Below, in pieces: positions 1 to 11,991 of a stretch of DNA of 64,000 nt. This stretch comes from Geosiphon pyriformis (taxonomy: Eukaryota > Glomeromycota > Glomeromycetes > Archaeosporales > Geosiphonaceae): positions 5,061 to 69,060 of the forward strand of contig JAAOMT010000481.1 in NCBI GenBank assembly GCA_016748015.1, read 5' to 3'. Within the stretch, counting starts at the first letter, position 1. Every line of letters begins with the position of its first letter. The notes beneath the pieces were generated by a model. That model was not told the DNA's origin. It saw only the letters and a list, made by a program, of their open reading frames with translations, and made no database searches. The position numbers were made by a program, and so were the translations under genes.

Positions 1-2
1 CA

Positions 3-170
3 ATTCTTATCTACAATTGGTTATTGGACAAGCTTGAAAATTTAGAGAAAGGGGCAAGTGCCAATGTTAAGACAGGAATTTGGAAAGCAATTGACAAGCT
101 AAAAACTTAATATATTAAGACAGATTCTTCTGTTTATACAATTGCGACAGGTAAGGTTTAATCATGAGCA
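3..170 (+). pseudogene. hAT-type transposase relic, partial at left edge
   Basis: Frame 3 reads WLLDKLENLEKGASANVKTG followed by WKAIDKLKT, a stop, then YIKTDSSVYTIAT. This has the look of the part of hAT transposases just before the C-terminal dimerisation domain, where a WLLDKLE-type helix is followed by a 'YY.KTD.S..YTIA' stretch leading to the LDPR region. The stop at 111-113 sits where the family has a tyrosine, and the LDPR region does not follow. A GTAAGG donor-like sequence at about 154 could mean an intron. The gene begins outside the window. Family assignment rests on recalled pattern only. Confidence 0.45.
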
Positions 171-300
171 TGTGGTAATGGTGGTGATGGTAGTGGTGGT
201 ATGATGTCATGGTCGTAGTCGTTGTCGACATGGCTGTGGCGGTGGTCATGGTCATGATTGTGGTTGTGGTTGTGGTTGTGGAATCGTGATTGCAATTATG
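165..300. repeat. GTG/GGT-rich simple repeat
   Basis: Imperfect trinucleotide and hexanucleotide runs of GTG, GGT and TGTGGT dominate this stretch. On the minus strand they would encode only Thr, Met and His tracts, so any frame here is low-complexity and not credible as a gene. Confidence 0.75.
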
Positions 301-3300
301 TCGCAGTGGTGGTTTTGGGGTGGCCAATTTGATATTAATGATTTAAAAAATTTAGTGTTTCATTTTTTATGCTTCTTAATATCTAATCATTATAGCTTGT
401 TTGTAATAATCATGCATTACATGTTGTATATTTTTACAAAAAACAGTAAAAATGTTGCAACTTTTTCTACTTGATAAATAAAAAAAGTCAACCAGTTAAA
501 AATTTACCAAAAACCCAATTAATTGACAAATATAACACATAATTTTTATTATACAATTCCAATTTTTTGTAAATTGTTTAGTTTTTAATCAATTATAATG
601 TGTTAATTATGACAATTATATCAATATTTTTAATTATTTTTTTTTTAGTAATTATTTTCAATTCTATAAAAAGCAAGCTTTAATTGCATATTCTTATTAA
701 ATATTTATTATATAATAATGAAACAAAAAAATATAAAGACTCATATTGCATATAATACAAATTTGATACAAACTAAATTACAATATAATTTCTATGTGTA
801 TTATTTACTAAATTGATTATTCTGAGTATTAAAAATTTTTTAATATTTTTTATTTTAATATTAATGTTAAACTGGCTTAAATATATTATAACTTTATTAA
901 AAAACTGCAAATAGCTAAATTAAAGACTTTAATTAATTTTTGTAAATCTGCAAAGCTAAAATTGTTTTTTATAATTTTTTTTAATATTTATATAAAAAAT
1001 AAAAACTGTGTTATAAATAAAGTATTGATATAATAATTAATAATAAGGTTTTTAAATATTATAGCTAAATATTTTTATCGTTGAATTCATTTTATTTTTA
1101 TTATTATTTAAGAAAAATTCTGAACTTTAAACCTTTTAAGTAGTTATTATAGTGTTATAAATAATAAAAGCTTTGTTTTATAGATAAAAAAATATATTTT
1201 AATAATTGGTTTATTTTTTATATATTTAAGAATTGGCTTTATATTTTGAATATGTTTTATTAAATATTTAAAACAAATAATAATCAATTAATCCAATCTT
1301 TTTTTGTCTTGAAAAAAAAATTATCTTCAAAAATAAAAAAATATAAACATAATCTTTGTAATGATATTTATTACAATTAAAAATACTATTTATAAATTTT
1401 TTTTATCAACATAATATTTAAAAAAGCAAAAAATTCAAGTAATATATTTAGATAAAATAAAAAAAATTTAAAAAAAATTTATACTTTTAATTTTATGTAA
1501 ATTATTAACTTGTTTTTTTACCCAAAAAAATTTAAACTTTAGTCTTTTAAAGTCATTATTCAAAGATTCTCTGCACAATCAAAGCTTTATTTTGTGCATA
1601 AAATTTTTTTTTATATATTCAAAAATTGATTTTAGATTTTTAATATTTATATTAATAAGTATTCAAAGATCCGAAAATAATTAAATTAAAAAAAGTTTTC
1701 TTTAAAGATAAAAAACCAAAAAGTAGTATTTATAATTAAACATATGATATAATAAAAAAATATCAATTATAATTTTTACTAAATTAATTAAAAAATAATT
1801 AATATAAATAAAACACAATATAAAACAAGTAATAATGATTAATTTAAAATATATTTTTTTATTAAAGTTTTATTTGTTTTTCTTCTGTTTATTTTATTTA
1901 TTTATTTTACTGTTAAATTTAATTTTTTTTTCTTTTATTATTTATAATTTTTTTTTATTTAAATTTGTTTTTTTTTTATTTTTCAAAAAATTATAAATTT
2001 AAAACTTTTAAAATAATTTATTAAAAATCTATAATAATAAAATAAAATAAATATATTAAGAAAACATGTTAGTTTATGTGTGTGATTTGGTTATTTGCCA
2101 CAAAAAAACCATTTAATTGCCCAATTCTAAGTTAAAAGTAAAATATAAAAAAAAGAGTTTAGTTGTAAATAATAAATTTATAATAGTTAATATATAGAAT
2201 TTGTTTTATGTATATTTTAAGATAATTATATAGAAAAGCAGTTTAATTAAAAATATTTTGGTAAATTTTAACTTTAGTAAAAGTATTAGTTTTATTTTTA
2301 ATATTTTTTAAATACGAAAATGTCATACTTTCGCGTGTCTTATTCTTGTATTTTGCTAACTTTGTCACACCTTTTATCTTATGACTAAAAAATTATGTAT
2401 ATTCTGTTTTTTATAAAAATATAAGTAAAATTTGGTCAATTTTTCTATTTCATAACTTTATTCTTTCAAAAATTTTTGGAATTTAATAATGTTTTAATAG
2501 GTTTGGTAATATTATTTATACATGTGAATCTGAAGTTTAATTTCCATCTCATCTCACAAATCGCCTTGGTATTTGTCATTGAACTTCAAATGAGCAAATA
2601 TAGAAAATCAGAATATCTGCCAACTGTTTTTTAATAGCCTTGTTTAAAAAAAATTCAGCCCAAAAATGCAAAAGAAAATTAACTCAAAATCTTGATTATT
2701 GTGACTTTTGCAAATTGGTAAAACTTGTCCAAGTTGTCAATATAGAGATATGAATTTTTGTTGATGGTCTTTGAGATCTGAATTTCAAAAAACATACTGG
2801 GGTTCTGGTTTGGAGGTACCAGATGTTAGATAGCACTAAGTATGAGTCAATAATTTTTAATTGGATGATGATAAATGAGTATTTATTGGCTGGCTGCAAG
2901 AGAATTATAATGTTTACACCTTATTAATTATGTTTAAGAATCACTGCACAAAACTTTTTCTTAACATATACTTGAAAGTGGAAAGACACTCAATAAGGTT
3001 TTTTTCCTCAGCTATAATTGAAAACACTGCTTCTGTTAAGAGAGCCTGAAGAATATCGAATCAACAATCATTCTGTTTTCTGACACTATAATATATGTTG
3101 TCATATGTGAGCCAATAAGATTAAAAGTGAGCTTTAATTGTGATGAAATCTCTAGACAAATTTGTAATAATAACAAGGCAATGCTAAACATTTACATTAC
3201 TTTCTTTAAAGAATATGCTCTTTTAAAAAACTTTATTATCAACAGACCTATAAGTTTTAAGAAAAGTTCTTGGAAGGAAGAGCCATTACTCTGCAGATAG

Positions 3301-3820
3301 CTAGTTTCCCTAATGCAAGATTTTGATTTTTCTAGAGACATTTTCTGAAATTAATTCATATTCTTTGAAGAAATCAGTCATTGTAAATTAAAAAAATTTG
3401 CTGAGTGTGTCTAGAAAGATACAAAGAAATTATTCCGGCTAATATTTCTCATACCCTCTCTAAAAACTCAAAATAGGATACTATATTGTAAGTACTTTTT
3501 CTTATATTTCCAATAGCTAAACAATTCGGTTAGATGAGATATTATTCAGCATATTGCATTCATCATTTTTTAGACAAAGAGTTTGTATATATTAATTTTT
3601 AAGAACTAAAATTAAAATGTCTAGAAAGTTTTGACAATTAATATTTTTTATCAAAGTGATTCTTATTTTGGCTAAAAATCTTGATACTTTAAGTGATCAA
3701 AAGTGCTTTAAATATATTAAGTTTAATTTGCAAATAGATATTAAATTATAAACGACTTTGAATTTTAAAAAAATGCTAAATATTTTATCAATTAACAAAA
3801 TTAAAAATTTATTTATAGCT
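301..3820. other. AT-rich DNA without recognisable genes
   Basis: About 480-2500 is extremely AT-rich with homopolymer A and T runs and stops in every frame. From 2530 to 3480 the composition is less extreme and short open stretches occur, but I recognise no domain, start context or splice structure. This part may be old transposon or gene debris. Confidence 0.6.
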
Positions 3821-3834
3821 TTATTATAAGTTAT

Positions 3835-4030
3835 TGTTAGATTGCAAGTTTTTATTACATAATTCTTTTTCTGAAATATTTTGTGGTGATTTCTCAAGAT
3901 AGTCATAGAGGTGATCTGAAATTATCTCGGTCCTGTTGCGTGCACATTTTTCTTCAATGATTGCAAATATAACCTTGATCATGTGGCAATACTCATATAT
4001 ATATAATTTTTTTAAAGATGAAACCTTGAG
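3835..4030 (-). repeat. Inverted copy of the ~300 bp tandem unit
   Basis: Read on the minus strand this segment matches the middle of the tandem units that follow: GAGTATTG, then ATGATCAAG, GCGATTATTGAAGAA-like sequence, a GTGCACGC box and ATCACCTCTAT. It lies head-to-head with the array. On the minus strand it is open for about 70 codons (YEYCHMIKVIFAIIEEKCAR). The unit may therefore derive from a coding fragment, but I do not recognise a family. Confidence 0.65.
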
Positions 4031-4134
4031 AGCGATAATGTTCATTATAAAAAGTTCTTAGCATTGCTTTATTTATGTCATGTTTTATAATGTACAATAT
4101 TTTAATTTTTAATTTTTAAATATAAATTTTTTAC

Positions 4135-5270
4135 TTTTTAACAAGTACAATACCCAACGAAAATTACTTTAAAAAAGTAACATCGGAACAAAGAGAGAGA
4201 AAGGAAGAACAGGAAGGGAGGACGAAGGATTTTTGCCATAAATAAGTCATCTATAAAAAAATTGATATATGAGTATTGTCAATGATCAAGTTTGCATTTG
4301 CGATTATTGAAGAAAAACATGCACGCGATAAGTAAAAGATATTTTTAGATATCTATAATTATCTTGAAAAATCGCCACAAAATTCTTCAGAAATCTTTTT
4401 TTTATTGTTTTTTATTTTTTATTTTTTTATTTTTTTAACTTTTTAACAAGTACAATACCCAGCGAACCTCACCTTAAGGAGGTTACATCGAAACAAAACG
4501 TGAAAGAAGAATGATAGGAAGGGATGACGAAGGATTTATGCCGTAAATAAGTCATCTATAAACAAAACGTATATATGAGTATTGTCACATGATCAAGTTT
4601 GTATTTGCGATTATTGAAGAAGAAAATTGTGCACGCGACAAAAGATAATTTTAGATCACCTCTATAATTATCTTAAAAAATCGCCACAAAATCCTTCCGA
4701 AAAAATTTTTGTTTCTTTTTTTTTGTAACGTTTTAATTTTTAACAAGTACAATACCCAGCAAACATCACCTTAAGGAAGTTACATCGAAACAAAGCGAGA
4801 GAGGAAGGACGAAGAACTTTTGCCGTAAATAAGTCATCTATAAACAAAATGTAGTTATGAGTATTGTCACATGAACAAGTTTGTATTTGCGATTATTGAA
4901 GAAAAATGTGCACGCGACAAGTAAAAGATAATTTTAAATCACCGCTATAATTATCTTAAAAAGTTATCACATAATCCTTCTGGAAAAATTTTTATTTTTT
5001 ATTTTTTATCATTTATTTTTTAAACTTTTTAACAAGTACAATACCCAGTGAGCCTCACCTTGAAAAGTTGGATAGAAACAAAGAGAGAGAGGAGGACGAA
5101 AAAAGGAAATAAGGAAGAAAAGGAGAACGAAAAAATGGAAGAAAGAGAGGCACAAAGAAAGAAAGAAAGAAAGAGATGAAGGAAGGAACGAAGGAAGGGA
5201 AGTGATAAATGGAAGCAAGGGAAATTTGAGATGAAAAAAAAGGCTGTTTTTTATATATAGATTTTTCAAT
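4135..5270 (+). repeat. Tandem array, four ~300 bp units
   Basis: Four units begin with AACAAGTACAATACCCA at about 4141, 4446, 4742 and 5030. The spacing is about 290-300 bp. Each unit then has a TTACATCG-AACAAA box, a purine-rich GAGAGAGGAAGGACGAAG tract, AAATAAGTCATCTATAAA, GAGTATTGTCA, a GCGATTATTGAAG segment, a GCACGCGA box and TCGCCACAAAAT. The fourth unit is truncated and replaced by a long purine tract. Units differ by small indels and substitutions. Confidence 0.8.
5085..5215. repeat. Polypurine tract (GAAA/GGAA-rich)
   Basis: An almost unbroken purine run of GAGA, GGAA, GAAA and AAGG motifs on the plus strand, apparently an expansion of the purine box of the last tandem unit. Long minus-strand frames across it are only Phe, Ser, Leu and Pro tracts. 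Confidence 0.7.
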
Positions 5271-5565
5271 TTTTAGGTTATTCGTTATAAACATAGCCCC
5301 CTTCTAAATGATGTAATTATATATAATGTCGTGTTGTTTTGATCAGGATCTTTAATTTTAATTATTAATCACTAATTTTTCAAAATGTCTATCGAAATCT
5401 GTTTTACGCTATCAGTGTCAAGTTACTAAATTGGCGTAAAGTACGAACTCTCCCTGCCATATCCCTGCTATCCTTGTTAAATAATCATTATTGTTCATTA
5501 TTTTATTGTTTGTAAATAATATTCACTATTAACTTTTACTATTAAAAAAAAGCCGGAATCTAAGT

Positions 5566-5660
5566 AAGGTTACCGTAGAGCACTGCCTATAGTACCCGGT
5601 CGTAATTATGAGGAGTACTATAGTAAGGGTATATCATTGGAAGTGCTCTAGGGTAATCTT
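5566..5660. mobile_element. Fold-back / MITE-like element
   Basis: The left arm GGTTACCGTAGAGCACTGCC pairs imperfectly with the reverse complement of the right arm, GGAAGTGCTCTAGGGTAATC. Inside, TATAGTAC and GTACTATAG also pair, giving a near-continuous hairpin. It is distinctly GC-richer than its flanks. I cannot fix exact ends or a target duplication, so it could be a miniature inverted-repeat transposon or a solitary structured sequence. Confidence 0.5.
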
Positions 5661-8600
5661 GATATTTACTGTTTTCACAAAGATTATCGTGTTTAAGTTT
5701 CGTTATAGATTTTTCATATAAGCCATAAAGGTGGTTAGCTTGGTGTTACGGTTCTTTTTTTTCCTCGAAACGAGATAGAAACAAAAAATTATTTTTACAT
5801 CAAGTGAAATATAGAGTAAAATAATGATTTCTTGTTTTAAATTATATTATCTCAGTAAAAATAAAATATCAGAAATCCTTAAAGATTTAAGATAAATTAA
5901 ACAAGTTAATTTCTTACTTTGATATACTTTTGAATGGTCAAAAGTATACTATTTCCTTTTGATTTGTTTGAAATCGTAATTTCCAAAGAATTTGGATTTT
6001 TTCTCCGCAAATTTCGTGTTACTATCATAATCTATAGTTTTTGAGGTCATCAAGTCGCTCTTAATCTTGAAGTGCCAAAATAAATTTATTTGTTGAATTT
6101 AGACGATTGGTTTACAAATAAAATTGATCGAAATTACTTTTCGATAAATATATCTACCCAATTAATTTCTTTTATATCTATTTTTAGCTCTTATAATATC
6201 ATTTAATCTTTCAGACATAATATTAGTTTATATAACATATAAAACTTTATCACAGTTCATATAAAAAGCATAGAAATATAAAACACTAATAATTGAGACT
6301 TTTAGATTTATTAGAATATTTTTTGAAAATATTTATGGTAAGATTCAATCCTCATTCTGCTTATGAAAATGGGTAGATATTATCATTTTCTAGTTGGCTA
6401 ATTAGAAATCAGTAAAAGTCTTCATTAAATCATTCGCTAGTGAGAAATACGTTCGCTTTTCCTATAAATAATTAGTTTATATTCTTTTTTTAATAAAGTT
6501 TTTATCAAACTAATTATATTTCCAATTACACCTTCCCCTTGAATATACTCCACAGATTTTTGTTACATACTATACATAAATTAGTCTTGTAAACTAAAAA
6601 TTTATAACCTTTATAAATTAAATTAGGTATTAGTTTTAGGATGTATAAACTTTTATTTATTATCATCAGGATTTTTATTCATTGTAAAATTGAATATATT
6701 TAGGTTGTAGGTATTTTGTTTTTCTTATCATCAAGGTAAAAGGATTCAAAATATTTTATAAAAAATAAGTCCAACTCCAACCGCTCTTATAAAGCTACCG
6801 TCGGAGCTCTGGGTACTCAAAAAATAAGTTACAACAAAAATTAGGTCGTTCAGAAATTACTAGTTATTCTTACATGTATATGTACAATGTTATTTGATTT
6901 CATTCCAGTTTAGCGTTTAATCATTTATTTAAATCATGAAAATTTTAATTGATTTACCCTTGGAACACAAACCTGAAGTGCTTTTAAAATTCTCGTATGA
7001 TAATGTATTCCCCTTTTTTTAAATTATATAACCGAAGTTTCTACAACATTGACTTTATTAAGAGCAAAAGATGGTAAGTGCATCTTTAGCCTCGAAAAAA
7101 AGTAGGCCCTATGTTTGATTTTGCATTATACGATCCAAAACTTAAATTTTGTAAAACCGAAATTGGTTTAATTTTTGAAACCTGCTAAAATGAAGTTATC
7201 AATCGAAAGGAATGAATAAGTTAGAAGGGTGTTTACTATAGCGATGGGAACATACCGCTGTCATACTCTCAAGCAATGAATAATATACTAATATTTGAAC
7301 TTATATTATTCATTTTATGGTAGAACTGGTTTTTTAATTTTGAAGAGCGTTTTACTTTGGAGTATAAAATTGAATTTTCTTTTCATAAAAGTTTTTGAAA
7401 AAAAAGGCGTGCAATTATGATCATGAAATAAAGTTCGTTGGCTAAAATATACTTTATCAATAACATATTTTTTAGTTTAAATTGTTAAATGTTGGATTTA
7501 TTGGTTTCTGTATTAATATTTTTATAACTAATATAAAGTTTTAACATAATAAAATGACTTATATTTAAAATTATTTGTTCAAAAAATCAATTAATACCGT
7601 TATAGTCAGTTAAAAGTTTTATTCATTACAAAAAAGTTTTTTAATAGTTTCTAAATATTAATTTTTTCAAAGCTGTTAAAAAACAACGAATGAAATTTTA
7701 TAATTAAAAAACTAATTAAAATACCCGAAAATTATTAAGTTATTTTTAATAAAATGCTTTTAGTTATAGTTCTAGCAAAAATAATAGTGAATAGCTTTTT
7801 TTATATATATTAATATCAATTTTGTAATATACATAAAAACTAATACAAACTATGAAATTTTTTAAAAACAGTCCAATGAAATTGAGATATGAATATATAA
7901 TATTTATAACAAAGATAACATAAAATTTACTTAAATCAATAAAATAAATTTACACCGATTATAACTTTTTGAACTTTACTAATAATATAAGTTTTTTTTA
8001 ATCAAAAATTTTATAATCATTGTTATATTTATATAACATAAAAATAATTATTTATCTTTTTGGCAATTCTTAAAATATCATAAAGTTTTGAATCATAAAA
8101 TCAATTTTATTTTTGACATGCCCTTTACCTAGTAAAATAATTTATTTTGTTGATTTTAGCTTTTTTTCAAAAATAGCTTTCATATAACTATTTTTATTTG
8201 TTAACATGTATTGTTAAATGTTAATAATTAATAAAAATATCGAATAAAATGTTGAATTATTTATTCATATGTATTTGACAAAGGGGCACAATATTCTTAA
8301 ACATGTTATAAAAAATTATTTAATATCTATTTAATTTTCAAATTTAAAGAAAATCATTATTACAGTATAGATGGATTTCTCCCAACAAAAAAATAATTAT
8401 TAAGTGTATATAAGAGAGAGGCAGGATTCTATTTCGGGGAAACAAAGTGAAGTTAAGAAAATTTCTTTTGAAATGTCTTAAAGACAGCCAAAAGATCGAA
8501 GATATCAAATGAGCTGATGTATTTTCTTTCAAGAAACTATGTTGTTTTTATTATCGGTATTTCCTTGTAACATTGAAGATTGTATCTTCATATTTGCGCA

Positions 8601-9190
8601 TTTTTGTCATGCCTACTGCAAATATATCATTGAATGCTATGGAATCACAAAAGAGTTACAACCAATGGAGTTAGATTTTAGATGAGATTTCGGTGTTAAA
8701 CAGATGTTTTGGCATCTTATTGCTAGAATTTTTTAATTTCCCGAACTGGATCTAGAACATTTATCAAAAATAAAATTTTCACCACAATTATTCTTTAAAA
8801 AAACTACTATCTTATTTAATGTTAATAGTTTAATACAAGTAGCAGACCATTTAATAATTCGCAACTTTATGTAACAGATATATTCTGAAGTTTTTTATTC
8901 ATTATTTATCTTAGTATTCAAAACAAGACAATCTTGCATGGTAATTCTAAGTGAATTAATTGAATAGTGGGTTACCTCTATATCAGGGTATCATCATAAT
9001 ATTAAATATTACTAGAGACTTAATATTTTCTCATTGTGGGATGGGAGTTTTAAGAAATAATATAAACAATAAATGATAAATAGGTTTTTAGCATTCTATC
9101 ATTTTATCGTATCCTCTAATATAAAGAATACAAAAGTGATAGCTAACTTCTAAAGCTCATTATTAAAATTAATTTTTTTTTGATATATAG
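5661..9190. other. AT-rich intergenic region, no gene recognised
   Basis: No frame longer than about 60 codons shows a familiar motif or a consistent exon structure. A short GC-richer patch at about 6774-6820 (CAACTCCAACCGC ... CGTCGGAGCTCTGG) is compositionally odd. The rest is AT-rich with many stops. Confidence 0.5.
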
Positions 9191-9282
9191 GACTTTTGAA
9201 ACCAAAAGTTTCACTCATTTTGGGTAATAAAATAATCTGTACTTTGTGGGAAAGGATCTCACTGATTTCTCATACTTTATCA

Positions 9283-11061
9283 ATGGCACCCAAACAATTC
9301 TTTCACGCTCTATCTAATGATTTCGGGAATTTACTAAATAGTCAGAAATTTTCTGATGTTAAGATTTTTATTGTAGAAGCGCCCAATATTAGAACTTTTC
9401 ATGCTCATTCGCAAATTTTAGCAGCAAGATAACCATATTTTACTGTAGCACTCTCTAGTAATTGGGTTAAAAGGGAAAACAATGCCATTATCTTCACTGA
9501 ACCTAATATTTCACCTAATATTTTTGAAATAATTCTCAGGTAAGGGTTTTCTTTAGCTTCAAAGTATTTTGGCCAACATAAATTTTTATTTTATTTTCCT
9601 GTACAAATATATTTATAACGGGGAGATCTCTCTTGTTAAACATGGAGTGCTTGTCACCGCTGACGAACTTATTCTAAAGAATCTCATTGATCCTCTTGAA
9701 GACCATTTGATTGAACACCGTGCAAAAGAACTAGAAGAAAATTTCGGCACTTTGCAGAGAACGTCATTAATGCATGATTCTTTCAAAAAGTTACAAAACT
9801 TTTGCACAGAAATAGCTCCTAAAAATCCAGCCATAGTCTTCAATTCCCAAGATTTTACCTCCTTTAGTGAAAATGTTCTTTCCTTAATTTTAACCAGAGA
9901 TTATCTAAATATAAGAGAATCTGAAATATGGGAAAAGATTGTGGAATGAGGTGTTGCTAAATTGGATAATAATATTTGGATGAAAGAAGCTCTTTACTGG
10001 AGAGATCAAAACTTTAACGCCTTTAAGGAACCCATTGAAAGATTTCTACATTCAATCCGCTTCTTTACCATATCTTCAGTTGACGTCTATCACAAAGTAA
10101 CACCATATAAGGATATAATAAATACCCGGCCAAATACTCGATGATTAGTTGAAAGACATAGCAACGATGAAAAATTTGTTTTCCTTCGATAACTGAGATT
10201 CTGAAAATTATATTATTATTATTTTCAAGGAAAGGGTGTTAAATACGACCCTTTAATATCATATTTTTATTATATATCTTTTTAAAAACTATTTTTAGCA
10301 CAATAAAATCATCTTTAATAAAATAAATTAAAAATATTTTAGTCAGTCACATTCAAACCTCAAGCTTTGAGCTTTGAGCTTTTCTTCCCTTTTTTTTATT
10401 GATTTTAGCTAATTTCATTTGCTAGAATATTACCTGGAACTTAACATGAAGATCTTTTACATCAATATCTCGTATCGGGTAGTCAACAATTGTCTGTAGA
10501 CGTTCAGGCATTACGATCAAACATTGATTCAAAGCTTCTTAAATCGCATAATATAAAACAGCTAGATCATTGGATTCAAGGCAATAGTAATTTTGAAGAT
10601 TAACTTGGAAATTAATTTAATTTGTTACTTCGAGGCATTCAAGATGGATTAACTCCAGCTGATTTTCATCGACTATGTGATAATAAAGGAGCAACAGTCA
10701 GCGTAATCAAAGTGAAAGGAACTGGTCAGCTAATTGGTGGCTATAACCCATAATTGTGGCATTCTAAGAATAAATATTTAGATGGAAAAGAAAGTTTTAT
10801 TTTTTCACTTGAAGATGGCAAAGCTGGAAATGCTAAACTTGGCAAATTTATTTGCAAATATGAACCTTATGGTGGGTCAAATCATGGACCCTTTTTTGGA
10901 GATGGCATTATTTGGTGTATGTCAATGACTTTAAAAGTCGTCCAGGGTGCTTTTGTAGAAAGACAGCAGATTATGAGCATGCTATAATGCCTGAGTCAGA
11001 AAATCAACTGATGGATTCCTTTATCGAGGAGTATGAAGTTTTACAAATTATAAAAAGATAA
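9283..11061 (+). pseudogene. BTB/POZ-TLDc domain gene, inactivated
   Basis: The ATG at 9283 opens a BTB domain (MAPKQFFHALSNDFGNLL, FSDVKIFI, FHAHSQILAAR, PYFTVALSS). An in-frame TAA at 9430-9432 falls where the family has Ser before PYF. A GT donor lies at 9540. The reading resumes at about 9607 with YIYNGEISLV, but the base pair before it is AA instead of AG, so the acceptor is lost. The BACK-like region follows and stops at a TGA (9946-9948) where Trp is expected (IVE-stop-GVAKLDN). A TLDc domain is readable from about 10470 to 11061 (LTPADFHRLCDNKGATV, IGGYNP, GPFFGDG, NDFKSRPG, EEYEVLQIIKR), with several TAA stops and a frameshift near 10918. BTB-TLDc proteins are a large family in glomeromycete fungi. 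This copy cannot make a full product. Confidence 0.85.
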
Positions 11062-11744
11062 AATTCGTTTTATTCAATTTTTTATAACATATTCGGATGA
11101 CTACTAACTAAAGAATTTCAACTGTCAGAATATTCTATAGGATAATATTTTGAGCTTCACAATAAAGTGCAAAGAATAAAAGTTAATCTATTTTAAAAAT
11201 CAAGAATACTTAGGGAACTTTAAAGTCGTTCTAACAAAAAGTGATCTCTAAATTTTAGATTTTTATCACAGGCTAGAACCATAAACGCTTTTAGCTAGAA
11301 ATATAAATTTTAAATGCATAAATGCATTTCTCGTTAATCTAGGTTATAAAATTCAGATAATTTTTATCGCATTTTAATGATGAGTCTTGAAATATGTCAC
11401 TAGTTAAGTTTTTATATTAAATATTTAAATAATTTTTATATGATAAATAATTCAAATTTTTCATTTAGAACAAAAATAAACAGTTTCTATTGATTAAAAT
11501 AGAAATACAAAATATAAAAAACCCTAAAGTCCCCCTGATTTAATTAAAAAAAGTTTGTGATATTTACAGACAATACAATAACCCAACAATACATATGTGA
11601 AAGAAATTCCATAAAACTCCAAGCCAAAAAAAATATCCCGCTATAATAAAATATGACTAACAATCCCATCTTAGAAAATTTACAGCAAAAGTAGTTCAAG
11701 AGCTACCCATTAAATATTTTCATCACTTTTGCTAAGATTTATCA

Positions 11745-11910
11745 TAATCGAAGAATTTGTGACGAGAACCATCCTAAAAGCATGAAAGAAATTTTAAACC
11801 AATGGAATGAGGAACCTTCCAATAGTTTATAAGAGATTGCAGATGAAGATACATTAAAGCTGTTCAATGGAGGCGGTGTGGATGGAGGCGGCCTGTATGG
11901 GTTGGGATTA
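11745..11910 (+). other. Short coding-like relic of unknown family
   Basis: One frame reads RICDENHPKSMKEILNQWNE, then EPSNSL, a stop at 11829-11831, and EIADEDTLKLFNGGG. The amino-acid composition is protein-like compared with its AT-rich flanks, but it has no start, is interrupted, and I do not recognise it. It is convergent with the HExxH gene that ends at 11992. Confidence 0.25.
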
Positions 11911-11991
11911 TCTTGTGTTGCATATCTGATAAAAGAAATATACGTCAAAAATTTGTTATATTTTTTAAATATCAAATATGAAGAAATCTAT

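Noticed and set aside
115-327. Minus-strand ORF with Thr/Met and His tracts
   Set aside because: Low-complexity translation of the GTG-rich simple repeat; no conserved features.
5009-5294. Minus-strand ORFs of 79-86 codons rich in Phe, Ser and Leu
   Set aside because: They read through a polypurine tract, so the composition reflects a simple repeat and not a membrane protein.
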